Shown one piece after another: positions 52,783 to 61,492 of a stretch of DNA of 64,000 nucleotides (its first letter is position 1; each line of letters begins with the position of its first letter). Under the pieces are notes generated by a model. That model worked only from the letters and a program-made list of their open reading frames with translations, did not search any database and was not told the DNA's origin. The stretch lies in NCBI RefSeq assembly GCF_000763885.1, contig NZ_JRKO01000001.1, forward strand, positions 89,501-153,500. Reading direction: 5' to 3'. The stretch comes from Paracoccus versutus (GTDB lineage Bacteria > Pseudomonadota > Alphaproteobacteria > Rhodobacterales > Rhodobacteraceae). The position numbers were made by a program, and so were the translations under genes.

Positions 52783-52809
52783 GAGCGGTTGACGGGCATT
52801 TTCGATCTG

Positions 52810-53123
52810 AAGATAGGGCCAGATCTTGTGCCCCTTGGCCGGTCTCGAGGTATTGGGCTTCTGATAAATCGGCATCAGGCCCATGAGCCGCATCAGCCGA
52901 CGCACGCGCTTCTCGTTTATCACGTGACCTTCATTGCGCAGGTGCCAGGTCATCTGCCGGACTCCGAAGAAGGGCGTCTCCAGAATTGCTCATCGATCCT
53001 GCGCATCAAGGCAAGGTTGATCTCGGTCTCGCCTTTCGGCGTGTAGTAGAACGAAGAACGCGAGAGCGACAGCAACGTGCACTGCTTTCCAATCGAAAGA
53101 GCGGGGTGGTCGGGTTCGATCAT
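52810..53123 (-). pseudogene. IS3-family transposase OrfB, frameshifted and truncated
   Basis: Begins MIEPDHPALSIGKQCTLL in the frame one behind orfA, as expected for programmed fusion. A missing base after DEQF (near 52965) puts the next conserved block, MTWHLRNEGHVINEKRVRRL, in another frame. It ends after PIYQKPN and KGHKIWPYL; about two thirds of OrfB including the catalytic DDE residues is gone. Inactive. Confidence 0.85.
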
Positions 53124-53131
53124 CTCTCGCC

Positions 53132-53425
53132 TCACTTCCCGCCCCAAGGCTTGAGCTTTCTGGACAAAAAATCGTTGGCGACAGCCAGCTCTCCGATCTT
53201 GGCATGCAGATCCTTGACCTGTTCATCGTCAATCTCAGGCTTTTTGCGTCTGCCACGTTCGAACACACCAGGCGCCCCTTCGAGCAACGCCCGTTTCCAT
53301 TGGTGGATCATCGTGGGGTGGATTCCGAACCGGCTCGCCAATTCCGATACCGTCTCTTCGCCCTTCAAGGCTTCCAGGGCGACCTTCGCCTTGAACTCGG
53401 GCGAATGCTGCTTGCGTTTCGACAT
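53132..53425 (-). CDS. IS3-family transposase OrfA
   Basis: A 97-residue OrfA with the helix-turn-helix (FKAKVALEALKGEETVSELA and FGIHPTMIHQWKR) and a leucine-zipper-like C-terminal helix (EQVKDLHAKIGELAVANDFL). The ATG at 53425 has GGAG upstream. It is intact, but the element lacks a working OrfB and cannot move alone. Confidence 0.9.
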   Translation of the reverse strand: MSKRKQHSPEFKAKVALEALKGEETVSELASRFGIHPTMIHQWKRALLEGAPGVFERGRRKKPEIDDEQVKDLHAKIGELAVANDFLSRKLKPWGGK

Positions 53426-53512
53426 CTCTGATCTCCATCGTCGAAGACCAGCAGACAACAATTCGTAGCTTACGTCAGCGTCCCATTTTCGGGGAGTAGC
53501 TCAGATCACCGC

Positions 53513-53788
53513 ATGGACAAGACTGTCGTCATCTATACCACACCGACCTGTCCCGACTGCCATGCGCTCAAGCGTTGGCTGGAGGTGTCAGGTATCCCAT
53601 ATGATGAACGTGACCTGACCGACGTGACGATCATGGAGGAAGTCAGGGCGAGGACCGGGGTGCGTGTCGCACCCATTACCTTCGTGGCCGACGAATTCTT
53701 CTACGGCACGTTTACAAGCCAGCGGCCGAAGATCGCGGCGGCTCTCGGCTTGAGTGCGGATAATGCGGAGAAAGGACAAGACGGATGA
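53513..53788 (+). CDS. Glutaredoxin-family protein
   Basis: A 91-residue thioredoxin-fold protein with CPDC (after TTPT), then the TVAP-like VAPITFVADEFF. It resembles NrdH/YruB-like glutaredoxins found in copper clusters. Its ATG overlaps nothing upstream; the IS end lies only about ten bases before it, and no good ribosome site is present, so the native promoter is probably lost. Its stop overlaps the regulator gene (ATGA). Confidence 0.88.
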   Translation: MDKTVVIYTTPTCPDCHALKRWLEVSGIPYDERDLTDVTIMEEVRARTGVRVAPITFVADEFFYGTFTSQRPKIAAALGLSADNAEKGQDG

Positions 53789-54237
53789 ATATTGGTGAAG
53801 CATCCCAGGCGTCGGGGGTCAGTTCCAAGATGATCCGCTATTATGAACAGACCGGCCTGATCCCGAAGGCGGCGCGGCGCGACAGCGGCTATCGCGATTA
53901 TGACGATGCCGACGTCCACCGTCTGCGTTTCATTCGCGGGGCGCGCGATGTCGGCTTCACGGTCGAGCAGATCGGTGAACTCCTCGCTCTGTGGAGCGAT
54001 CGCGAACGAGCAAGCGCCGACGTGAAGGCGCTGGCGCTCGGTCATGTCGACGCGCTGAAGCAGAAGCAGGCCGAGATCGCCGCCATGATCGCAACGCTGG
54101 AAAATCTCGCCAAACGTTGTCATGGCGATGATCGGCCCGACTGTCCGATCATTGAGGGACTGGCCGAAAGCGACGGCCTCCTGACGGCAAAAGCCAAGCC
54201 CCGCCGCTTCGGTAAGGTGGATGAATTGCGAGCGTAA
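53785..54237 (+). CDS. cueR: MerR-family copper-responsive regulator (CueR/HmrR-like)
   Basis: A 150-residue regulator with the helix-turn-helix MNIGEASQASGVSSKMIRYYEQ and the C-terminal copper loop CHGDDRPDCPII, where two cysteines hold Cu(I) as in CueR and HmrR. The first gene, a glutaredoxin, overlaps it by four bases. No long-spacer MerR-type promoter was seen upstream, because the IS remnant has replaced that region. Confidence 0.93.
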   Translation: MNIGEASQASGVSSKMIRYYEQTGLIPKAARRDSGYRDYDDADVHRLRFIRGARDVGFTVEQIGELLALWSDRERASADVKALALGHVDALKQKQAEIAAMIATLENLAKRCHGDDRPDCPIIEGLAESDGLLTAKAKPRRFGKVDELRA

Positions 54238-54271
54238 CAGGAAGCGTCGAGACAGGAGGTCGGATACTGCC

Positions 54272-55693
54272 ATGAGCAACATCGAACGGGTAGACGTCGC
54301 TATCGTCGGTGCGGGCACCGCCGGGCTTGCCGCGTTGCGCGAGATTCGCAAGCGGACGGACGATTTCGTTCTGATCAATGCCGGGTCCTACGGCACGACC
54401 TGCGCCCGCGTCGGGTGCATGCCATCCAAAGCGCTCATCGCCGCGGCCAACGCCTTTCATGCACGAACCCGGCTCGACGAGTTCGGAATCCGTGGCGGCG
54501 AAGCGCTCGTGGCCGACATTCCCGCGGTCTTGCATCGTGTGCGGGTGCTGCGCGACCACTTCGTTTCCGGCGTTTTGAAAGCGACGGAGGATCTGGGCTC
54601 GCGCAACATCGCGGCCCATGCGCGCCTCGACGGCCCAAACCGGCTGATCGCCGGCGAGCACGTCATCGAAGCGAAGCGGATCGTGCTGGCGCCGGGATCG
54701 AGCCCGATCGTGCCGGAACAGTGGCGCGCGTTCGGCGACCGGATCATCACTTCGGACACGCTGTTCGAGCAGAAGGACCTGCCGCGGCGGATCGGGGTGG
54801 TCGGCCTCGGCGCGATCGGCGTAGAGATCGCGCAGGCTCTGGCGCGGCTGGGGATCGAGGTCTACGGCTTTGACGGCGCCGACCGGATCGCAGGCGTTTC
54901 GGACGAGAGGATTGCACAGGTCGCACAAGACCTGCTTGCGCAAGAGTTCGCTATTCATCTCGGGGCGCAGGTCGAGCTTGCAGAAGCCGATGACGGGATA
55001 GAGATGCGATGGGATGGCGGCAATGTCGTCGTCGACAAGGTCATCGCTTCCGTCGGTCGGCGGCCGAATCTGAAAGGACTGGGACTTGATACTCTCGGCG
55101 TGCCGCTCGATGACAAGGGCATGCCGGAGGTCGACTCAAACACGATGCGGATCGGTGACACCACAATCTTTCTTGCTGGAGACGCCAACGGGCAGAGGCC
55201 GCTGCTGCATGAAGGAGCCGACGACGGCCACATTGCCGGGCTTAACGCCACCAGCGAAAATCCGATCCATCTGTCCCGCCGCATCCCGTTAAGCGTCGTA
55301 TTCTCCGATCCGCAGATCGCCTCGGTCGGCCAAAGGGCGGGGGAACTCAATCCCAGGACGATCCTGACGGGCGAAGTGAGCTTCGCCCGTCAGGGGCGCG
55401 CCCGCACCATGCAGGAAAATTACGGGCTGCTCCGGCTCTATGCTGCGCGTGAGAATGGACGGCTGCTCGGAGCCGAGATGGTCGCACCGGCAGCCGAGCA
55501 TATGGGCCATCTCCTCGCCCTGGCGATCGGCCAGAAGCTGACGGTCCACGATCTTCTCCGGATGCCGTTCTACCATCCGACCCTGGAAGAGGGTTTGCGA
55601 ACCGCGCTCCGCATGATCGCACGCGAACTGCCACCATGCAGCATATCCGATCTTGCCGGCTGCGGGCCGATCGGCGTCGAGGCGCTGGAGTAG
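54272..55693 (+). CDS. Dihydrolipoyl-dehydrogenase-like pyridine nucleotide-disulfide oxidoreductase
   Basis: A 473-residue flavoprotein of the Lpd/mercuric-reductase group: IVGAGTAGLAALRE (about 11-24), the redox pair CARVGC (Cys44 and Cys49), NAD site GVVGLGAIGVEIAQALARLG, FLAGDANGQRPLLHEGADDG and the catalytic YHPTLEEGLRTALR at the end. AGGAGG precedes the start. No extra N-terminal HMA domain or C-terminal vicinal cysteines, so it is not a standard MerA. In copper clusters such enzymes may keep thiols reduced. Confidence 0.9.
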   Translation: MSNIERVDVAIVGAGTAGLAALREIRKRTDDFVLINAGSYGTTCARVGCMPSKALIAAANAFHARTRLDEFGIRGGEALVADIPAVLHRVRVLRDHFVSGVLKATEDLGSRNIAAHARLDGPNRLIAGEHVIEAKRIVLAPGSSPIVPEQWRAFGDRIITSDTLFEQKDLPRRIGVVGLGAIGVEIAQALARLGIEVYGFDGADRIAGVSDERIAQVAQDLLAQEFAIHLGAQVELAEADDGIEMRWDGGNVVVDKVIASVGRRPNLKGLGLDTLGVPLDDKGMPEVDSNTMRIGDTTIFLAGDANGQRPLLHEGADDGHIAGLNATSENPIHLSRRIPLSVVFSDPQIASVGQRAGELNPRTILTGEVSFARQGRARTMQENYGLLRLYAARENGRLLGAEMVAPAAEHMGHLLALAIGQKLTVHDLLRMPFYHPTLEEGLRTALRMIARELPPCSISDLAGCGPIGVEALE

Positions 55694-55763
55694 CAGGAAC
55701 GAAGTCAGGCCGCAGTCTGCATGCGGGTGGGCTGCGACGTAATGGTCGCCGCAGCCCGCATCG

Positions 55764-56207
55764 TCAAAGGCCTGAAACCTTGCGCTGATGCAGGGCCTCA
55801 CGCTCCGGCCAGGTGCTTTTGATATAGTCCAGCACGGCGCGGATGTCGTCATCGCCGAGACTTTCGCCGAAGCCGATCATGTCGCTCTCATAGCCATTGC
55901 CGACGAGTGCGGCGGTTCCGAACTTGGTGATCGCGAACAACTGCTCATCGGAATGATGCCAGGTGTGGCCGCTCGCATCATGCGGCGGCGCCGGCAGGCG
56001 GCCGTTGGAGCCCGGCGACTTCCAGTCCGGCTGGCCTTCAAGATCGACGCCATGGCAGCTCGCGCAATTGTCGGCGTAGAGCGTGCGCCCGAGCGCGATC
56101 CGTTCGACCTGTTGCGCGGGCGATGCGCCCCCGCCGGTGCTGCGCCAACCCCAGATGCCTGCTGCGACCAACGCGACGGCAAGAAACAGAAATCCCGCCT
56201 TTTTCAT
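55764..56207 (-). CDS. Membrane-anchored cytochrome c
   Basis: A 147-residue c-type cytochrome. An N-terminal hydrophobic helix (FLFLAVALVAAGIWGW) is followed by the haem motif CASCH (48-52) and a candidate axial methionine in ESDMIGFGES. It overlaps the multicopper oxidase stop (ATGA) and is translated with it, so it is the likely electron partner of the oxidase in the periplasm. Confidence 0.91.
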   Translation of the reverse strand: MKKAGFLFLAVALVAAGIWGWRSTGGGASPAQQVERIALGRTLYADNCASCHGVDLEGQPDWKSPGSNGRLPAPPHDASGHTWHHSDEQLFAITKFGTAALVGNGYESDMIGFGESLGDDDIRAVLDYIKSTWPEREALHQRKVSGL

Positions 56208-57763
56208 GCCGTCACCTGGAATTCGGTCATCATGCCGGTTTCCAGATGCGGCATGTGGTGGCAATGCAGCATCCAGCGGGCGGCTTCTCCCGCATCGAGC
56301 GAGACGGTCACCATCGACATCGGCGGCACATAGACCGTGTCGCGCCGCGCCCCGTCGACCTTGCGGCCGTTGATGTCGACGACCTGAAAGACATGGCCGT
56401 GCAGATGCATGGGGTGGCCCATCATCGACATGTTGTGGAAGCTGAGTTGCACGCGCTCGCCGGTTGTGGCGACGACGGGGCGATGCTGGCCCCAGACGGC
56501 GCCGTTGATGGTCCAGACATAAGGATCCATCGTGCCCCCCAGCATGACCATATGGCTGCGCTCGACCGAGCGCTCGGGCAGGCCGTGCAGAGCCTCAAGC
56601 AGAAGTTCCTGCGACAGGTCGGTGTCGAAGGCCGGCGCCTCCTGCTCCGCCAGCTCGGGAATCTTCGTAATCTGCGCCCCTGCAGTGGCCAAAACGATGC
56701 CGGTGCGTTCGCGGGCGCCTTCACGCAGGGCAAGGATCGGCCAGCTTCCGGCCTCGTCGGGTAGATCGAGTTCCAGATCCAGCCGCTGGCCCATGGCGAG
56801 GCCGAACCTGTTGCCGTCAAGAGGCCGGATGTCATGGCCATCAACGGCAATCAGCCGGGCAGCGGCCTTGCCGGTATCGATCCAGAACACGGTCGCGGCG
56901 GCGGCGTTGATGACGCGCAGCCGGACGCGGCCACCGCGCTCGACCCTGACGATTTCGGGATCGGCCAGCGTGCGATCGTTGGCCAGATAGGCGTCCCAGT
57001 CGTAGTCGTTGAGGTCCATCTCCATCCCGGCCATATCGCCCATCATGCCCGGCATCATACTCCGCATCATGCCTTGCATGCCGCCGCCCATGGCGTCGTG
57101 GTTCATGGTTCCATGCCCCATCGCGCTATGATCCATTTCCTTGGTTTCCGTCGCCGGAGCCATCGAATGGCCTGCGCCTTTAGCCGGTTCATCATGGGTG
57201 CCACCGCTGCCATGAGAGCCCCCGCCATGGCCCTGCTTGATCTCCGCCATCACCTCCTCCGGACTCTTGAAGGCAAAATCGTGCAGGAACAGCGTCACTT
57301 CCTGTCGGTCGGCGGCGACATCCTGCGCGCTGCGCACGATCAGCGGTGCGGCAAGCAGGCGTATCTCCTGCATGGGTACATGGCTGTGCATCCAGTAGGT
57401 GCCGGCCAGCGGCTCGAAATCATAGGATCGGGATTCCCCGGGCTTGAGCATCGGCCTTGGAATATCGGGCACGCCGTCCTGGATGTTGGGCGGAATCTGG
57501 CCGTGCCAGTGGACCAGCGTCGGCTCCGGAAGGTTATTCGTCAGGTCAACCCGGAACCGCTGGCCGGGATCGAGCACAAGCCCCTGGCTGGTCGGGCCGG
57601 CAAGGCCGAAAACCGTGGCTGCGCGCCCGTTGACATCAAGCACGCGGGTGGTGGCCGCCAACCGGATCGGGGCGGGAAGCTGTTGTTGGGCAAAGGCGGG
57701 TAATTTCGCTGTGGCAAGGGCAGCGGTTCCTGCGGCCAGAAAGCCGCGACGGGTCATAGTCAT
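56204..57763 (-). CDS. Multicopper oxidase (CopA/CueO-type)
   Basis: A 519-residue periplasmic oxidase with a Tat signal (MTRRGFLAAG). Copper-site motifs are complete: HWHG (85-88), HSH (126-128), HPMHLHGH and the C-terminal HCHHMPHLETGMM. A Met/His-rich stretch around residues 195-250 (for example MMRSMMPGMMGDM) probably binds extra copper. It oxidises Cu(I) and other substrates. It precedes the cytochrome c gene. Confidence 0.95.
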   Translation of the reverse strand: MTMTRRGFLAAGTAALATAKLPAFAQQQLPAPIRLAATTRVLDVNGRAATVFGLAGPTSQGLVLDPGQRFRVDLTNNLPEPTLVHWHGQIPPNIQDGVPDIPRPMLKPGESRSYDFEPLAGTYWMHSHVPMQEIRLLAAPLIVRSAQDVAADRQEVTLFLHDFAFKSPEEVMAEIKQGHGGGSHGSGGTHDEPAKGAGHSMAPATETKEMDHSAMGHGTMNHDAMGGGMQGMMRSMMPGMMGDMAGMEMDLNDYDWDAYLANDRTLADPEIVRVERGGRVRLRVINAAAATVFWIDTGKAAARLIAVDGHDIRPLDGNRFGLAMGQRLDLELDLPDEAGSWPILALREGARERTGIVLATAGAQITKIPELAEQEAPAFDTDLSQELLLEALHGLPERSVERSHMVMLGGTMDPYVWTINGAVWGQHRPVVATTGERVQLSFHNMSMMGHPMHLHGHVFQVVDINGRKVDGARRDTVYVPPMSMVTVSLDAGEAARWMLHCHHMPHLETGMMTEFQVTA

Positions 57764-57896
57764 GTTTCACATCCTGTTGCGGGGCAGGCTGTCGTCTAGG
57801 AGCGTGATCATGCCCCAAAAGTCTGCGACTTATCGGGGTCATGCTCCAAGCCCGCCTTACCAATATCGATACGTCAGGCGCACTGCCTGCCGGTGG

Positions 57897-58244
57897 CTAC
57901 AGAAGATGAAGTCTGGGAGGGTGTTCGGGCAGGGCCGGCTTTTGCCCCGCCCCGAGCCGGGCGCGTTCGAGCAGCCACTGCGAATCCACGCGAGCCATCA
58001 GCCTCACGCCATCCGCGCCCGACAAGGCCGCAGGCAGACTGATGCAGGCAATGGCGCATTGTTTGAACGACGTTTGGCATCCGTCGTCGCTGCGTGCCGG
58101 CGCGGCATGATGCGCGGCTTCGGATGGGCCGTTCATGGCGGCGGCCATCATTTCCGAATGCATGCCGATCTGGTTCGCGAGCGCCTGCACCGGTGCCGCA
58201 AACAGCGAGAGCATAATCAGGAAAGAGGTGAAGACACGCAGCAT
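57897..58244 (-). CDS. Small secreted protein of the copper cluster
   Basis: A 115-residue exported protein: signal peptide MLRVFTSFLIMLSLFAAPVQALA, then a Met/His-containing part (IGMHSEMMAAAM, AAHHAAP) and two cysteines in DGCQTSFKQCAIAC. The His/Met residues suggest copper binding; the family is not recognised. It lies 133 bp upstream of the multicopper oxidase on the same strand. A TTG three codons earlier is an alternative start. Confidence 0.72.
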   Translation of the reverse strand: MLRVFTSFLIMLSLFAAPVQALANQIGMHSEMMAAAMNGPSEAAHHAAPARSDDGCQTSFKQCAIACISLPAALSGADGVRLMARVDSQWLLERARLGAGQKPALPEHPPRLHLL

Positions 58245-58516
58245 GATGCGCAACTATACAACCTGTCGCCTGGATGCCAACCATCGGGCAGTCGTTGTGA
58301 CGCCCGGCCGCAGGTTCCGACTTTGGTTGTCGAAAGACGGCAACCATTTAGAAATGGACTGTATCCCTATTATTAGCGAGCCGATTCACCTTTCGCTATC
58401 CGGCGGAAGCCGCCGCTGGCAACGCCGCCCATAGCACAAGATTAAGCTCGTGCCTGAACTGTCGTGGTGGATGCTCATCGGGGATTGTTCAACATGATCG
58501 GGTGTTCTTCGCTTAT
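58245..58516. other. Intergenic segment, nothing recognised
   Basis: Separates the copper operon from the exporter operon. A small GC hairpin (58401-58415, arms CGGCGG/CCGCCG) has no T-run. The promoter of the copper-cluster small protein must lie at its left side, but I could not place a CueR-type site. Confidence 0.4.
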
Positions 58517-59209
58517 TCAGGCGTCGGCCAGCCGGCCGTCGCGCAGGTGGATCAGGCGGTCGAAACGGTCAAAAATCTTCTCGTCATGGGTGACGGTGAC
58601 GATGCAGGCTTCTTGCTCAGCGGCAAGCTTGCGCAACAGGTCCATCACCAGCCCGGCCCGTTTGCTGTCGAGTGCGGCGGTCGGTTCGTCGGCCAGGATG
58701 ATGCGGGGCCGGTTGGCCAGCGCCCGCGCAATGGCCACTCGCTGCGCCTCGCCGCCCGACAGGAGTGCCGGTTTGGCCGCGGCGCGGTGGTCGACTTCGA
58801 GATAGCCAAGCAGATCGCCGGCACGCGCCCGACCCTTCTCAACCGACCAGCCGGCGAGGTCGAGGACCACGGCGACGTTCTCCTCCGCGGTCAGGAAAGG
58901 CAAAAGGTTATGAGTCTGGAAGATGAAGCCGATCTTGTCGAGCCTGAGTCGCCGCAGGTCGCGCCGCAGCCATTGCCCGTCGAACACCGTCTCGCCGTCC
59001 AGCGTCACCCGGCCCGCCGATGGCGCCAGGATACAGCCGATGACGTTGAGCAGCGTCGTCTTGCCCGAACCCGATGGGCCGAGCAGCGCGATCACCTCGC
59101 CGGCATGGACTTGAAGGTCGACGTCGCGCAGCGCATCGACGCGGGTTTCGCCCTCGCCGAAATGCTTGGCCACACCCCTCACGTCGATCAGGATTTCGCC
59201 GTCCGCCAT
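58517..59209 (-). CDS. ABC exporter ATPase (LolD/MacB-like)
   Basis: A 230-residue ATP-binding subunit: Walker A GPSGSGKTT (44-52), signature LLSGGEAQRVAIARAL, Walker B IILADEPTAALDS and the switch histidine in TVTHDEK. The family moves lipoproteins or hydrophobic compounds and pairs with FtsX-type permeases. It is the last gene of the tetR-hlyD-permease-ATPase operon. Confidence 0.94.
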   Translation of the reverse strand: MADGEILIDVRGVAKHFGEGETRVDALRDVDLQVHAGEVIALLGPSGSGKTTLLNVIGCILAPSAGRVTLDGETVFDGQWLRRDLRRLRLDKIGFIFQTHNLLPFLTAEENVAVVLDLAGWSVEKGRARAGDLLGYLEVDHRAAAKPALLSGGEAQRVAIARALANRPRIILADEPTAALDSKRAGLVMDLLRKLAAEQEACIVTVTHDEKIFDRFDRLIHLRDGRLADA

Positions 59210-59210
59210 G

Positions 59211-60344
59211 TCAGCTTCCCAGAGCCGTGGCGGGGTCGACCTTCATCGCCGCCCGTACGCCAAGGCCCGAGGCGGCGATGCAGACGGCGAAGATGATCCC
59301 GGCCAGCATCATCACGTTGAACGGTTCTAACACCACCCGGCGCGGGAAATAGTCCTTCACCGTCAGGATCAGCACGAGGCCGATCCCCCAGCCTGAAGCG
59401 CCGAGAATCAGCGCCTGCTGCACGATCAGCCCGATGATGGTGCGGTCGGGCGCGCCGATCAGCTTCAGCGTGGCGATCTGCTTCAGCTTCTCCATCGTCA
59501 TCGTGTAGATGATGAGCGCGATCACCACAGCCGAGACGCTGAGCAGGATGGCGAGAAACAAACCGATCTGTCGCCGCGCCAGATCCACCACCGAGGAGAC
59601 CAGAATCTCCTCCTGCTCGGCTTGGGTCAGCGCCGCCAGATGTTTCCACTGCCGCACGGTCGCGGTCAGCAATTCGACATCCGCGCCCGGCGCTACCCTT
59701 GCGATCACGGCCGCGACCGAAGCGGACTTGACCGAAACGGCGCCCCGCGCCGCCTGAACGCGCTGGGCTGCGGGATCAAGCTCGGTCTGCAATGCCATCG
59801 CGTCGGACAGCGTGATATAGACCGCTGGATCACCGCCCGCGTTCATTGCCCCTTCGACCAGCCCGACCACGGTGAAACGGTTGCGCCCGAGACGGATCGT
59901 CTCACCGGTCAGAAGACCGGTCTTGCGGTCTGCCACCAGTTCGAAATGGCTAGTGCCGATGCCGCGCCCTTCGACGATACTCTGCGGGCCGCCGGGATGT
60001 CCCGGCTCATAGCCGATGACGTAGAGCCGAAGCGAAGCGCCGGCATGGGAAGCCTCGATGTTCTGAAAGTTGATCGCACCGGCCTCGGCCACGCCGGGCA
60101 TGCGCGACACCGCATCGCGCGTGGTCAGCGGGATGTTCGAGGCTTCGGCGAACGGGCCCTTGGTGCCGCTCTCGACCACCCAGACATCCGCCGCCGGGGC
60201 TTTCACGACCGCCAGTGCGTCGGCGACAAGGCCGTTATAGATGCCGATCATCGACAGTACGACCGTCATCAACAGCCCCAGCCCGAAACAGGTGAGGACG
60301 AAGCGGAACAGTCCGTGGCGTATATCCTTGAGAGCAAGGTTCAT
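59211..60344 (-). CDS. FtsX-domain ABC transporter permease (DevC-like)
   Basis: A 377-residue membrane protein with one N-terminal helix (FVLTCFGLGLLMTVVLSMIGIY), a large periplasmic part and three C-terminal helices, the four-helix FtsX/MacB design. The pairing with an HlyD-type adaptor matches DevBCA exporters. One base separates it from the ATPase gene. Confidence 0.92.
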   Translation of the reverse strand: MNLALKDIRHGLFRFVLTCFGLGLLMTVVLSMIGIYNGLVADALAVVKAPAADVWVVESGTKGPFAEASNIPLTTRDAVSRMPGVAEAGAINFQNIEASHAGASLRLYVIGYEPGHPGGPQSIVEGRGIGTSHFELVADRKTGLLTGETIRLGRNRFTVVGLVEGAMNAGGDPAVYITLSDAMALQTELDPAAQRVQAARGAVSVKSASVAAVIARVAPGADVELLTATVRQWKHLAALTQAEQEEILVSSVVDLARRQIGLFLAILLSVSAVVIALIIYTMTMEKLKQIATLKLIGAPDRTIIGLIVQQALILGASGWGIGLVLILTVKDYFPRRVVLEPFNVMMLAGIIFAVCIAASGLGVRAAMKVDPATALGS

Positions 60345-61489
60345 GGCGTGGTCCTGGTCCGCGCCCGCCGCCCCTCGGTCGCGCCTTGCGGTATCCGGGC
60401 GACGATGGCGGCATCGTCCGGCAGACCGCCCGTGACTTCGACTCGGCCACGATCATCGCGCGCGCCGAAGGTCAGTTCGGCCTGCTCCAGCCGTCCGTCC
60501 CGCACCAGCCAGACCCGGCCGCGATGCCCGTCGAAACCGGTGATCGCCACCTCGGGCACCATCAGCGCACTGTTGCGGTTGCCGGTGGTGATGCGCACCT
60601 CGGCCTGCTCGCCGAGATACATCGGCTGGGGGCAGTCCGTGCAGGTCAGCCAGATCCGGCGTTCTTCGTTCACCCGGTCGCTTTCAAGCCCGATGCGGGC
60701 GATGATGCCCTGGAACTCAGCCTGCGGCTGCGAGCGCAGCCGGATCGTGCCGGGCTGGCCAAGCGCAAGCTGGCCGGCGCGCTCCTCATCGACATAGGCC
60801 TGGATCCAGACCGTTTCGGGAGCGATCAGGGTGAAGATCGGGTCGCCGGCCCGCACCACCGTTCCCGCTTCGGCATGGCGCGTGATAATCACCGCGTCAT
60901 AGGGTGCGGTCAGCCGATGACGGGCGAGAAGGACCTTCTCCTGTTGCAGGGCGGCCGCCGCATCCACGCCCTGAGCACGGATCACCGCCACATCCGCCTC
61001 GGCGACCGCAAGATCGGCACGGGCCACATCTTCGTCGCGCTGCGCTTCCTCGGCGCGCTGGATCGAGGTCACATCGCGCTGCGCTAATCCCTGCTGACGT
61101 TGGTTTGCCGCTTGGCGCTGCGCCAATACGGTGCGGGCACGCGCCACCGTGGCCTCGGCGCGGGCGAGGGCGGCGACATTGGCCTCGACCGCGGCGCGGG
61201 CGCGGGCGGTGCGCGCCTCCTGCTCGGCTGGATCGAGGGTCGCCAGTTCCTGCCCCCTGACGACCCGGTCCCCGACGTCGGCGGCCAGCCCGGTCAGGGC
61301 AGCCCCAACCTCGAATCCAACCCGGCTGAGAATCCGTGCCTCGACCGAGCCGAGGCCGTAGATGCGCAGGGCCACATCCTGCTCGGGCTGCACCACGCTG
61401 ACCGAGAGCGGCCGCTCGGTGAGGAACAGCACACCCGCGCCCAGCACCAGAACCGCTGCCACCGCACCGAACATCCACCGACGCCGCAT
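60341..61489 (-). CDS. HlyD-family periplasmic adaptor protein (DevB-like)
   Basis: A 382-residue adaptor: N-terminal membrane helix, biotinyl-lipoyl-like halves (GYVLSRVGFEVGAALTGLAADVG region), a long coiled coil (AALARAEATVARARTVLAQRQ) and the barrel with GDPIFTLIAPETVWIQAYV. Coupled to the permease by ATGA. It should link the inner-membrane exporter to an outer-membrane channel; no channel gene is visible here. Confidence 0.92.
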   Translation of the reverse strand: MRRRWMFGAVAAVLVLGAGVLFLTERPLSVSVVQPEQDVALRIYGLGSVEARILSRVGFEVGAALTGLAADVGDRVVRGQELATLDPAEQEARTARARAAVEANVAALARAEATVARARTVLAQRQAANQRQQGLAQRDVTSIQRAEEAQRDEDVARADLAVAEADVAVIRAQGVDAAAALQQEKVLLARHRLTAPYDAVIITRHAEAGTVVRAGDPIFTLIAPETVWIQAYVDEERAGQLALGQPGTIRLRSQPQAEFQGIIARIGLESDRVNEERRIWLTCTDCPQPMYLGEQAEVRITTGNRNSALMVPEVAITGFDGHRGRVWLVRDGRLEQAELTFGARDDRGRVEVTGGLPDDAAIVARIPQGATEGRRARTRTTP

Positions 61490-61492
61490 GGC

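Larger units (their letters stand above)
52810..53503 (-). mobile_element. IS3-family insertion sequence remnant, 3' part missing
   Basis: Contains an intact orfA and the first part of a frameshifted orfB, reading leftwards. The catalytic DDE domain is lost: similarity stops after KGHKIWPYL at about 52810. The other end is probably near 53503, where TGAGCTACTCCCCG (read leftwards) looks like a terminal repeat; its partner end is absent. It sits between the island and the copper block. Confidence 0.8.

Noticed and set aside
54272-55693. Calling the flavoprotein mercuric reductase
   Set aside because: No N-terminal HMA domain, no C-terminal vicinal cysteine pair and no mer genes nearby.
55729-55757. 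GC-rich stem (GGGCTGCG/CGCAGCCC, 13-base loop) between convergent Lpd-like and cytochrome genes as terminator
   Set aside because: Position fits a bidirectional terminator, but there is no T-run on either side, so it is not listed as a feature.
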